Source: Microcaldota archaeon
GTDB lineage: Archaea; Micrarchaeota; Micrarchaeia; Micrarchaeales; CABMGC01
Length of the DNA stretch: 38,854 nucleotides
NCBI GenBank assembly: GCA_021828295.1
Contig: JAKASF010000007.1
Location: 1 to 38,854, forward strand
Direction of reading: 5' to 3'
A program made the position numbers and the translations under genes. The first letter of the stretch is position 1, and every line of letters begins with the position of its first letter. The notes beneath the pieces were generated by a model, which did not search any database, was not told where the DNA came from, and saw only the letters and a list, made by a program, of their open reading frames with translations. Positions 8,239-15,173 of the stretch are shown piece by piece.

Positions 8239-9510
8239 CTACCTCAGTTTCTCTATTGCCTCCTGCAAAGTAATAAGCTCTTCATCACCGCTGCCCATGT
8301 TTCTTAGCTTGAGCTTGTTGGCCTCGCGCTCCTTGTCCCCAACGATTATGACCCAGGGTATGCCCAGCGACGAAGCATACTCCATCTGCTTCGAGAGGTT
8401 CCGGCCCAGAGGATTCATGTCCAAATATATGCCGTTGCCGCGCAGCGCGGTCGCGGCATTGAGGGCGTACTCGCTATTCTGTTGCCCTATCACCGCAACA
8501 AATACCTTGGCGTATGTCTTGCTCGCAGAGGAGCTGCCCATAACATCGAAGATCCTGCTTATGCCCAACGATGAGCCCGTTGCGGGGGTGTTCCTCTTGG
8601 AGTACATGCCGATCAGGCTGTCGTATCTCCCGCCGCCGCCCACGCTAGGCAGGCGCTTGCCCTCCTCCTCTATCGCGAACTCCCAGACGAATCCGGTATA
8701 GTAGTCGAAACCCCTGGCCAGCGCCATGTCGAATACGATCTTGCCGTTGAGCTTGTAAGCGGAAAGAAGTTTGAGTAGTTCCTGCATCCTCGCAACCTCG
8801 TCCTTGGATTCGGCAACGTTCGCAGACACTCTCTGAAGCTTCTCTTCGTTGCTGCCTTCCTGCTCCACGAAGCCGAGCAGCTTCTCAGCGACCTGCCCTT
8901 CGGGAACCAGAGCCGAGAGCTGCGCCAGCGACTCCTCGCGCTTTAGCTTCTGCAGCTTGTCCAGTATCCTTATCGCCTGCACCTCCTTGTCTGCGGGCAC
9001 TCCAAGGCCCAGTATAACCTGTTTGAGGAGCGAGCGGCTGTTGACCAGTATTACGTAGTTTCTCATTCCGAGCTCTTCGAGCACCAGGGCCGCTGCCGCT
9101 ATCACCTCTGCATCGCTGCCAGTCTCGGCGCTGCCAACTATGTCAACGTCTGCCTGCGCGAACTCCCTGTAGCGCATCTTCTGCGGTTCGTCCTTCCTCC
9201 ACGCACTGCCTATCTGGTACCTCTTGAAGGGAAGCACAAGGTCCTTGTTGGCTGCGACGTACCTTGCGAGCGGAACTGTGAAATCGTACCTCAGGCCGGT
9301 CTCTTCGTCCTTCATGACGAAGATCTCCTTGCTGGGCTCGTCGCCGTACGCCTTTGAGTTGAGCACGCTCATGTTCTCAAGGGCTGGGGTCTCTAAAGGA
9401 TAGAAGCCGAAGCGCTTGAACACCTCCTCGGCAATGCCGCTTATGCGCTTAAGAGATATCGCCTCGGCTGGGGAGAAGTCCCTTACCCCTCTGGGTGTGT
9501 TATCCGACAA
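8239..9510 (-). CDS. hisS: Histidyl-tRNA synthetase
   Basis: This is a class II aminoacyl-tRNA synthetase that charges tRNA-His. Family motifs are present in order: an N-terminal PRGVRDFSP segment, motif 1, motif 2 in the RYREFAQADVDIVG region, the HisRS-specific ARGFDYYTGFVWE block, and motif 3 GGGGRYDSLIG. An anticodon-binding domain lies in the last 100 residues. Its 423 residues are normal. The predicted start is TTG (TTG-TCG-GAT); an ATG at 9515 is out of frame and hits a stop. It begins a minus-strand group with the Nudix and 174-residue genes. A short palindrome, TTATCTGATAA, lies at 9550-9560 upstream. Confidence 0.97.
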   Translation of the reverse strand: MSDNTPRGVRDFSPAEAISLKRISGIAEEVFKRFGFYPLETPALENMSVLNSKAYGDEPSKEIFVMKDEETGLRYDFTVPLARYVAANKDLVLPFKRYQIGSAWRKDEPQKMRYREFAQADVDIVGSAETGSDAEVIAAAALVLEELGMRNYVILVNSRSLLKQVILGLGVPADKEVQAIRILDKLQKLKREESLAQLSALVPEGQVAEKLLGFVEQEGSNEEKLQRVSANVAESKDEVARMQELLKLLSAYKLNGKIVFDMALARGFDYYTGFVWEFAIEEEGKRLPSVGGGGRYDSLIGMYSKRNTPATGSSLGISRIFDVMGSSSASKTYAKVFVAVIGQQNSEYALNAATALRGNGIYLDMNPLGRNLSKQMEYASSLGIPWVIIVGDKEREANKLKLRNMGSGDEELITLQEAIEKLR

Positions 9511-9566
9511 AGCATCACAGATAAACTCTGCACTGGAGCAAATAAAGACTTATCTGATAAAAGGAC

Positions 9567-9884
9567 TCAGATGTTGCTGTCGAGCCACTTCTTGAACTCG
9601 GTCTTGGGAACCGCGCCGACAGACATGGCCTTCGCCTGGCCGTTCTCAAACAGCATGGCCGTTGGGATGCTCATTATGTTGTACTCCTGGGCGATGTCAG
9701 AATTGTCGTCTGTGTTGAGCTTGACGAACTTCACCTTGCCGTCATACTCCTTCGAGACCTCTTCTATGGTGGGGCTGAAAATCCTGCATGGACCGCACCA
9801 CACAGCCCAGAAATCCACGACTACTGGGGTTTTTGATTTGAGAACCTCTGATTCAAAACTTTTGCTAGTTACATCTGCGACCAG
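9567..9884 (-). CDS. trxA: Thioredoxin, start codon non-canonical or uncertain
   Basis: This is a small thiol-disulfide oxidoreductase. The active site WCGPC follows VVVDFWAV, and the cis-proline segment SIPTAML is present later. Family homology requires the strand and helix before VVVDFWA, read here as VTSKSFESEVLKSKTP. In this frame, back to the stop at 9966-9968, there is no ATG, GTG or TTG before the internal GTG at 9818, which would delete the first strand. CTG at 9884 gives 105 residues, exactly the family length, and lies about 28 bases after a strong TATA-like tract at 9911-9922. I therefore annotate from CTG. A lost start codon or an assembly error remains possible. Confidence 0.85.
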   Translation of the reverse strand: MVADVTSKSFESEVLKSKTPVVVDFWAVWCGPCRIFSPTIEEVSKEYDGKVKFVKLNTDDNSDIAQEYNIMSIPTAMLFENGQAKAMSVGAVPKTEFKKWLDSNI

Positions 9885-9908
9885 AAAATCACTGAGTGTT
9901 ATTGTGCC

Positions 9909-9925
9909 GTTATAAATATATATTG
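9909..9925 (-). promoter_or_regulatory. TATA-like tract for thioredoxin
   Basis: On the minus strand this AT tract reads CAATATATATTTATAAC. Depending on which TATA repeat is used, transcription would start between about 9884 and 9892. That places the start at or just before the CTG at 9884, as in a leaderless transcript. Confidence 0.4.
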
Positions 9926-9954
9926 TTTCCTGAATTTTTGAGAAGCTGAGTGCA

Positions 9955-10980
9955 TTATTTAAGGTCTAGCGCTGTTAGCGAGTCGTTAAAAACTTTGACT
10001 CTAACGTCACCGGTTCCGAGTATGTTGGCGCGAATGGCATAAACCATCTTCCATAGCATTGTGCGCAATCGATAGATCTTCATCTTCTCTTCAAAATCGC
10101 TCGGTAATTCAGTGACGCTTTTATATCCCTCAATGAGTTTTTCTTCTCTTGGGTAGTGCGTCTTCCAGGTGGGACACGATGCGAGATCTAGAACTGGGTC
10201 TCCAACCACGCATGCTTCCCAGTCAAAAATACCTGTAATCATAGCACCCTCAAACATTATGTTATGGTCGGCCAGGTCGTGATGAACCAGGACGCCTTGT
10301 TTAATGTTGATTATTTGCTTGCGCTCTTGGAATGCGTCAAGAATCTTGTCGGAAATGGCAGCGGTTATGAGTTTTGCAGCTCTCAAATATTCCAAATCAG
10401 AATCCAGTCGCACGGTCACGTATTCGTAGAAGGTTGTTTTGCTCCCCCTCAGTTCGCCTCGCAGCGCAGACTCGAAATCGAACCTTCCGAATCCCGGATA
10501 CTCTAACGTGTGAATTTTAGCAACTAAAGAACCTAACTGGAAAGACATCTCGTCGTAGGTTTTTTTGTCGCCTTTGAAGTGGTCTTCTAAATCTTGGCCT
10601 CGAAGCATCTCTTCGATTTGATAGTCGAATGGGAACTTCTTTCGGGTTACATCAACAAATCTGACTGTGTTGGTTGGCACACCTAAGGATGCCACGTCTC
10701 CTGTGACCATCTTTTCCACCAACATCATCGTTTCGGGTTCTTTGTTGAAACCGGTGTTTGCACGCAGAACAAGTGGTTTTTCCTCTCCTTTAACTTCTAC
10801 AAAATAGATAACGTGGGAGCTGCCCCAGGACTTAGATCTGTCCCACTTAACAGCGTCGATTCCAAGAGACTGCTGAAATATTTTGGGAATTAAAGAAGTG
10901 TCGAATACATCATAACGCTTTTTGAAAGAATCTATCTCTTCCTGTTTGCGATGGGCCACAGCATAGTAAACGTCTTCCAT
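9955..10980 (-). CDS. APH-family phosphotransferase
   Basis: This belongs to the aminoglycoside phosphotransferase/choline-kinase-like fold, which uses ATP to phosphorylate small molecules. The catalytic loop has the Brenner-type HxDxxxxN motif: His233, Asp235 and Asn240 in VHHDLADHN. The metal-binding Asp253 follows in IFDWE. At 341 residues it has a complete N-lobe and C-lobe. The ATG is 27 bases after a TATA box, consistent with a leaderless transcript. Codon use is conspicuously AT-rich against the neighbours, suggesting acquisition from another source. The family is broad, so drug resistance must not be inferred; substrates could be amino alcohols, sugars or amino-sugars. Confidence 0.92.
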   Translation of the reverse strand: MEDVYYAVAHRKQEEIDSFKKRYDVFDTSLIPKIFQQSLGIDAVKWDRSKSWGSSHVIYFVEVKGEEKPLVLRANTGFNKEPETMMLVEKMVTGDVASLGVPTNTVRFVDVTRKKFPFDYQIEEMLRGQDLEDHFKGDKKTYDEMSFQLGSLVAKIHTLEYPGFGRFDFESALRGELRGSKTTFYEYVTVRLDSDLEYLRAAKLITAAISDKILDAFQERKQIINIKQGVLVHHDLADHNIMFEGAMITGIFDWEACVVGDPVLDLASCPTWKTHYPREEKLIEGYKSVTELPSDFEEKMKIYRLRTMLWKMVYAIRANILGTGDVRVKVFNDSLTALDLK

Positions 10981-11003
10981 TTCAGTCCCTGATAGACAAG
11001 AGG

Positions 11004-11011
11004 GTATATGC
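11004..11011 (-). promoter_or_regulatory. TATA box for the APH-family gene
   Basis: The minus strand reads GCATATAC, centred 27 bases before the ATG at 10980. This is the expected spacing for a leaderless archaeal transcript. Confidence 0.5.
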
Positions 11012-11092
11012 TCAACTATTAAAAATTAGTTTGCATCAATAGGCTTGTGATGAGGTCTCTTCTGATTCGTGATGAAGATCTTGAGTGCTGAG

Positions 11093-11314
11093 ATGGCAAG
11101 CATACCTAAACGAGCCATAAAGAAGATGATTCAGAACAGCTTCGGCATGCGGATAACAGACGACGCCGCTGGGGCGATGGCGCGCATGCTGGAGAGCAGG
11201 GCGAAGAAGATATCGCGCTTTGCGGTGAGGAACGCGGAGCACGAGAAGAGAAGGAAGGTTATTAGGAAGGACATTGAGGAGTATGTGGTCAGGGTGGGTC
11301 TGGATGAGGATTAG
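11093..11314 (+). CDS. Archaeal histone
   Basis: This is a histone-fold protein that dimerises and wraps DNA. The 73-residue product from ATG 11093 fits the minimal archaeal histone: the N-terminal ASIPKRAIKKMI helix, RITDDAAGAMARMLE for the central helix start, and KVIRKDIEEY for the last helix. In the usual loop-2 pattern (K-T-V-x-x-x-DI) the conserved Thr appears to be Lys here. A short C-terminal extension ends in acidic residues. In-frame starts at 11069 (GTG) and 11072 (ATG) would add a non-homologous leader, so 11093 is preferred. It heads a three-gene overlapping operon with a zinc-ribbon protein and a PRC-barrel protein. Confidence 0.93.
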   Translation: MASIPKRAIKKMIQNSFGMRITDDAAGAMARMLESRAKKISRFAVRNAEHEKRRKVIRKDIEEYVVRVGLDED

Positions 11315-11864
11315 AGCGTACAGGAGCCCAGACAAGAGGCTGCGCACAGAGACTTTCACCTCGAAGCAGGGCAGGGTCTTCTGCGTCGCGGAGACCACAG
11401 CGTGGGGCAGCCTGGTCAGCACGTTCAAGCCTACGGGCGAGATACTAGACAGGGTGGAGAACGAACGCACAAGGAACGCAGCGACCGCGCTCGATATGTA
11501 CCTCACAGGAATCGGCATGCTGGAGGTTCAGGAGACGCAGTCGTTCGAGCACGTGAAGGCCCAGGCGGCGTGCAGCAAGTGCGGCAACAGGAGCGTTGAG
11601 AGGGAGCAGGACAGCCAGGACACTACGAACATGCGCGAGTTCCAGGTAGTGCCGATCTTCATCTGCACCACCTGCGGGAGCAGGTTCTGCATCGTCGGAG
11701 ATGAGTACATCAGGAACCTGGTCTCAAAGTACAGCCGCTACATAGCTATGGAGAAGGGCCAGACCGGCAGCGATGCCGCTTTTGTCGGCTCGGTCAGGGA
11801 CAACATAATAAGAAACTTTGCCTCTCAGAATATTAACGAATTGGAGATAAGGGCGACCGCATGA
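11304..11864 (+). CDS. Zinc-ribbon protein of unknown function
   Basis: I do not recognise the family. The 186-residue product has a beta-rich N-terminus (RAYRSPDKRL, followed by a strand-rich stretch) and a central helix. A zinc-binding pair follows: Cys90 and Cys93 in CSKCGN, and Cys121 and Cys124 in CTTCGS. The C-terminal region is helical. ATG 11304 is chosen because it overlaps the histone stop by 11 bases, a usual form of translational coupling here. The in-frame GTG at 11274 lies deep inside the histone gene. The next gene overlaps its stop in an ATGA. Genetic linkage to the histone suggests a chromatin or nucleic-acid role, but this is inference only. Confidence 0.85.
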   Translation: MRIRAYRSPDKRLRTETFTSKQGRVFCVAETTAWGSLVSTFKPTGEILDRVENERTRNAATALDMYLTGIGMLEVQETQSFEHVKAQAACSKCGNRSVEREQDSQDTTNMREFQVVPIFICTTCGSRFCIVGDEYIRNLVSKYSRYIAMEKGQTGSDAAFVGSVRDNIIRNFASQNINELEIRATA

Positions 11865-12100
11865 CAATAAGCGTATCTGGACTGTATGGAAAGAAGATAA
11901 TGACCAATACCGGGCGATGGCTCGGGGAGGTTGGCGAGGTTGTGATAGACACAGAGAACAAGTGCGTCTCGCACCTGCTTCTTGGCAAGATAGACGCATC
12001 GAAGACAGGGGAAGTGATAAAGGGCCTGTTCAAGAATAGCGTAGAGTACAACCGTGTGAAGAAGGTGTCAGAAAGCATAGTGGTAAGCGGCAACAGCTAG
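11861..12100 (+). CDS. PRC-barrel domain protein
   Basis: This is a stand-alone PRC-barrel of 79 residues, covering the whole protein: the LYGKKIMTNTGRWLGEVGEVVID opening is the typical first half of the barrel. In bacteria the domain occurs in RimM and photosynthetic reaction-centre H subunits. In haloarchaea short PRC-barrel proteins (CdpB type) take part in cell division. The start overlaps the previous stop as ATGA, so it is translated with the zinc-ribbon gene. It ends one base from the stop of rpo12 on the other strand. A cell-division role is a family-based possibility, not shown here. Confidence 0.88.
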   Translation: MTISVSGLYGKKIMTNTGRWLGEVGEVVIDTENKCVSHLLLGKIDASKTGEVIKGLFKNSVEYNRVKKVSESIVVSGNS

Positions 12101-12101
12101 G

Positions 12102-12236
12102 CTAGCTTGACGATACTTCCTTGGCCAGAGATGACCTCTTTTTGCCGAGCACCCTGTAGCCGCAGTACGGGCAGCGCACGAAGTTCTTCTCCAGCGCCTT
12201 CACCTCTCTCTTGCAGTGGATGCAAACATATGCCAT
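12102..12236 (-). CDS. rpo12: DNA-directed RNA polymerase subunit Rpo12 (RpoP)
   Basis: This 44-residue gene encodes the small zinc-ribbon subunit of archaeal RNA polymerase, the Rpb12 homologue. Translation gives MAYVCIHCKREVKAL, then VRCPYCGYRVLGKKR and a short tail. Cys5, Cys8, Cys22 and Cys25 form the zinc site, and RCPYCGYR(V/I)L is the family signature. ATG 12236 lies 37 bases after a TATA-like GCTTTAAATAC at 12269-12279. In many archaea rpo12 directly follows eL43 in the exosome superoperon. Here a plus-strand gene and a 121-residue gene lie between, so the order has been broken. It is convergent with the PRC-barrel gene. Confidence 0.93.
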   Translation of the reverse strand: MAYVCIHCKREVKALEKNFVRCPYCGYRVLGKKRSSLAKEVSSS

Positions 12237-12268
12237 TAGAACACGCAGTTAGCATTGGCGCGAACTTG

Positions 12269-12279
12269 TATTTAAAGCT
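12269..12279 (-). promoter_or_regulatory. TATA box for rpo12
   Basis: On the minus strand this reads GCTTTAAATAC, centred about 38 bases before the rpo12 ATG, giving a leader of about 10 bases. It faces the TATA of the divergent HTH-repeat gene 30 bases away. Confidence 0.4.
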
Positions 12280-12301
12280 TGCACACAGGAATAATGCCTA
12301 A

Positions 12302-12311
12302 CTATTTAAAG
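12302..12311 (+). promoter_or_regulatory. TATA box and start context for the HTH-repeat gene
   Basis: CTATTTAAAG is centred about 32 bases before ATG 12339, and GGAG at 12326-12329 lies ten bases before that ATG. Any transcript from this box would begin downstream of the more upstream in-frame starts near 12279-12295, so these are unlikely to be used. Confidence 0.45.
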
Positions 12312-12338
12312 GGGGAGACGCAACTTGGAGTGGTTCTT

Positions 12339-13769
12339 ATGAGGAAGGCCGGACAGCCGGCGCAAGCTGTGAAAAGCGAGGTTTCTTTCCCTGAGGCTAT
12401 CGTGCTTGTCAAGAGGAAGGGCGAGGAGACCGAGGATGGCGCATTCTACGACATGCGTGCAGCCGGTGGATCCGAAGCGATCCAAACCGAGAAGCGTGGT
12501 GGACTGCCAGCCACGACGTCCGATGGAAGGAAAGAGGTGGGGAAGACCAACAGGGAAAGGGTAAGGGACGCACTGGAGAGCAAGAAGGCGGACACGACGG
12601 CTGGGCTGAAGGGGCTGCTGCACCTGAGCGAAGTCACGATCATAAAGCACGCCAAGGATCTAGGCTACGCCGTCAGAAGAGGACCAGGAGCAAGGATAGT
12701 CAAGGAAGCAAGCGGCAGCAAACACGAGGCTGCAGAGAGCGAGAGCCGGACATTGGGCGAGCACGGCAGCAGACGAGAAGAGCTGCGAATGCAGGATGTC
12801 GCGAAGATAACCGCTGCAATGAAGGAGAAAGGGCTTGTCACGGCAACGGACATCGCGGAAGAGACCGGAATGAGCTACTGGAGAGTGCTGAAGCTAATGC
12901 ACAAGGAAGGGATGCAGGTCAGGCGAGGACGCTGGCCGGGCCCCAAGAAGGCAGAAGAGAGAGACGCGGCCGAGGAGCGGGAGCTTGATGCCAGCGGGCT
13001 CTGGAAGGAAGATGCTGACAAGATAAGGCTTGCCATAGGGAAGGGACTGAGGAAGGGCACCGACATATCCATGGAGAGCGGGGTGAGTTACAGCGTAGTC
13101 CTGCGCTTTATGAAGAAAACCGGGATGGAGGTCAGGAGGGGCCGCGCCGTGAAAGGCGAAGGCAGAATAACTGAAGAGGAGCCTAGCCGCGATGCCAAGA
13201 TTGCTGAAATGATGAAGGGCGCGCCCAGATGGATGCTTGCGACAATGAAGAGAAAGGAGGAGGGCCAAGATAGCGGGTCGGCGATTGTAGTGGCAAACGA
13301 ACCGAACATGAATAACTTGGATCTTGAGGAAGCGATGAAAAACTATGAAAGCAAGACTGTGCCAGCGGGGATGCTGCAGGAGATAGACTCGCTGCGCCGG
13401 CATCTGGCCGACAAGCACAACGAGGCGCGGGAAAGGGCCGTGGGCAGGCTTGTCTTGGAGCTTATAGAGATAAACGAGAACGGGATACACAGAGACTACC
13501 ACAGAAGTGAGGAGACCGTGCCTGCAGCCTTGTTTGTGCAAAACGGCAGGGGTTTGAAGCCTAACCCCGAGGTCATTGATGAAATAAAAAGAAAGATGAA
13601 CACAGACACAGATTTCTCGATGTCGTACTCAGATCATGCCAGCCATTTCTTCAGGGGCGCGATGAGGGCCCTGCACCAAGCACGAGGGAACCCGCTTGGC
13701 AGGCTTAGCCCAGATACGAGAGCCTTGCTGGAAGCAATCGATGCTAGATTAGAACTCGGAGGGGACTAG
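12339..13769 (+). CDS. Protein with three tandem HTH-like repeats, probable DNA-binding
   Basis: I do not recognise this 476-residue protein. Three related segments of about 45-50 residues occur at roughly 71-117, 151-203 and 225-272. Each has a helix, a TDI/TAG-type turn, a recognition-like helix (SEVTIIKHAKDLG, SYWRVLKLMHKEG, SYSVVLRFMKKTG) and an ending VRRG. This is the pattern of repeated helix-turn-helix units, so DNA or RNA binding is likely. The spacers are charged and low in complexity. The C-terminal 170 residues form a different, mostly helical domain with no motif I know. The start is ATG 12339. It sits inverted inside what is usually a continuous eL43-rpo12 gene order and ends five bases from the convergent 121-residue gene. 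Confidence 0.85.
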   Translation: MRKAGQPAQAVKSEVSFPEAIVLVKRKGEETEDGAFYDMRAAGGSEAIQTEKRGGLPATTSDGRKEVGKTNRERVRDALESKKADTTAGLKGLLHLSEVTIIKHAKDLGYAVRRGPGARIVKEASGSKHEAAESESRTLGEHGSRREELRMQDVAKITAAMKEKGLVTATDIAEETGMSYWRVLKLMHKEGMQVRRGRWPGPKKAEERDAAEERELDASGLWKEDADKIRLAIGKGLRKGTDISMESGVSYSVVLRFMKKTGMEVRRGRAVKGEGRITEEEPSRDAKIAEMMKGAPRWMLATMKRKEEGQDSGSAIVVANEPNMNNLDLEEAMKNYESKTVPAGMLQEIDSLRRHLADKHNEARERAVGRLVLELIEINENGIHRDYHRSEETVPAALFVQNGRGLKPNPEVIDEIKRKMNTDTDFSMSYSDHASHFFRGAMRALHQARGNPLGRLSPDTRALLEAIDARLELGGD

Positions 13770-13774
13770 AGGCA

Positions 13775-14140
13775 CTATTTCTTCTTGGCGTATGTCTTCA
13801 GCCAGCGAACGAACTCGTTGTGGAGCTCTGATGCGCTGGTGTCTATGACCTTGACGTTCATGGTGGACCTGTACTCTGGCGATTCGAAGCTTATCACGGG
13901 AACGTGCTTGTCCATCCTCGTGAAGTGAACCTCGAGCCAGTGTATCCTGCCCTTCAGGTACTCCTTGATTATCTCCTCTGTCATAGGCACGGAGGAGAAG
14001 CTGAAAAGTATGCCGTTGCACCAGTAAAGCGGCATGTTGCCCTGAGGCGTAATTCTTTCCAGAAGCAGGTCATCACGGGTAGCCTCGACCACCTCGTGCA
14101 CCACGAGCTCTGTAGCAGGAGAGAAGCTTATCTTCACCAT
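13775..14140 (-). CDS. Hypothetical protein at the end of the exosome superoperon
   Basis: I do not recognise this 121-residue protein. It has no membrane helix, signal peptide or metal motif; its only Cys is in the segment LYWCNGILFSFSS. Predicted structure is mixed alpha/beta: an N-terminal strand pair (VKISFSPATELVVHEVV), a central aromatic strand, a helix (TEEIIKEYLKG) and a C-terminal helix ending in Lys. Its ATG is one base from the stop of eL43, so it is very probably translated with the exosome and ribosomal genes. In other archaea this slot may hold rpo12, a Brix protein or Pcc1; it does not resemble these by eye. Confidence 0.85.
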   Translation of the reverse strand: MVKISFSPATELVVHEVVEATRDDLLLERITPQGNMPLYWCNGILFSFSSVPMTEEIIKEYLKGRIHWLEVHFTRMDKHVPVISFESPEYRSTMNVKVIDTSASELHNEFVRWLKTYAKKK

Positions 14141-14141
14141 G

Positions 14142-14393
14142 TCACTCCGCCTTCTTCATCTGGCCGAGTATTCGCTCTACCGTCCTGCCGGCCTCGGTCT
14201 TCAGGTTGTATGCGCCCCCTGCGAAAGTTGCGCCGCAGTGCTTGCATCTCCATACTCCGGTGCTTATCCTCTTTACGGCCTGTCTGCCGCAGAGTCCGCA
14301 CTCATAGAGCGCTTTCTTCTCTTTTGCTACTGCGAGGTAGCGCTTGCGAAGATTTACCCCGTATCTAACGTTCCAGTTGACCAATCTACTCAC
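14142..14393 (-). CDS. rpl37ae: Large ribosomal subunit protein eL43 (L37Ae)
   Basis: This is a zinc-finger ribosomal protein of the large subunit. The 83-residue product has CGLC and CKHC pairs (Cys32, Cys35, Cys50 and Cys53) and the family ending GGAYNLKTEAGRTVERIL. The start is GTG, giving MSRLVNWNVRYG, and overlaps the rrp42 stop by eight bases, which supports translational coupling. Linkage of eL43 to the exosome genes is a conserved archaeal arrangement. Confidence 0.97.
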   Translation of the reverse strand: MSRLVNWNVRYGVNLRKRYLAVAKEKKALYECGLCGRQAVKRISTGVWRCKHCGATFAGGAYNLKTEAGRTVERILGQMKKAE

Positions 14394-15165
14394 CGACTGC
14401 TTTGTTTACCATATCCCTTAGCTGCTTAGACTTATCAAATGTTGCGTCCACCAGATCCGTCAGCTCCTTGTAGGAGAACGAACCGCGCAACCCCTTCTGC
14501 ATTGCCTTTACCACGTCCTGGTCGTTTGCTATGGTAAGCCTGGCGCTCATGATCCTCTCCTCGTTCCCGTTTGGGTCCAGAAGCACATTCTTGCCCACCT
14601 TGGCGAACGTGCACGAAGTTACAGATCCTTTTGTCTTCAGCCTGCCGAGATTTCCCTCCCTTATCACATTACCGTCCTCGTACTTGGGCATGCGCGCACC
14701 CAGCAGCGCTGTGGTGGATGCAAGTGTAGCTGCATCGAAGAGGTTGCCGTCATAATTAAGCACGTAGATGTCGACGAACGTGGTCCAGACCTTGTCCTTC
14801 TCTATGAAAAGGGCGTCCAGATCCACAACCTCCGCGGCTCTTATGCCCCTGTCCACCACTCTGGCAAACTCTATCGCTTCGGGGCTGGGGGGCCCGGTCT
14901 CGTACTCGGCGCTTGCAAGCGGAAGGAGTTCTGCCCCAGTGACCAGCGCGCCCTCGTCCGGCTTGTCCGGAAGCGGCGCACCTACGGCCAGCTTCACGCC
15001 GACAAGCACCTTGGTGTTGCCTATGTCGACAGTCGCGGAGCCTTCCGCGTGGGGAATCGTGTTGGTCTGTATCTTTATCTCCCTGTACTGCATGTGCTCG
15101 CGCTCGTGCTCCCTTGCACCCTTGCCGAGCATCTCAAGTATGTACTCTTCGTTTTCTGCTCTCAT
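14386..15165 (-). CDS. rrp42: Exosome complex component Rrp42
   Basis: This is the non-catalytic RNase PH-like subunit of the archaeal exosome. With Rrp41 it forms the hexameric 3'-5' RNA degradation ring. The 259 residues are normal. The N-terminus includes QYREIKIQTNTIPHAEGSA and the RNase PH fold follows, with the GALVTGAELLPLAS region. It lacks the catalytic aspartate arrangement seen in Rrp41, as expected for this subunit. The ATG is preceded by a good Shine-Dalgarno, GGTGAG at 15169-15174, which overlaps the end of rrp41. Confidence 0.97.
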   Translation of the reverse strand: MRAENEEYILEMLGKGAREHEREHMQYREIKIQTNTIPHAEGSATVDIGNTKVLVGVKLAVGAPLPDKPDEGALVTGAELLPLASAEYETGPPSPEAIEFARVVDRGIRAAEVVDLDALFIEKDKVWTTFVDIYVLNYDGNLFDAATLASTTALLGARMPKYEDGNVIREGNLGRLKTKGSVTSCTFAKVGKNVLLDPNGNEERIMSARLTIANDQDVVKAMQKGLRGSFSYKELTDLVDATFDKSKQLRDMVNKAVGE

Positions 15166-15173
15166 AGGCTCAC

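Noticed and set aside
9955-10980. Antibiotic-resistance gene from the APH family
   Set aside because: The fold and catalytic motif are shared by many kinases of ordinary metabolites; nothing in the sequence points to drug substrates.
12894-13541. 215-residue minus-strand frame opposite the HTH-repeat gene
   Set aside because: The plus-strand frame has the TATA box, Shine-Dalgarno-like GGAG, and internal protein repeats. The minus frame has none of these.
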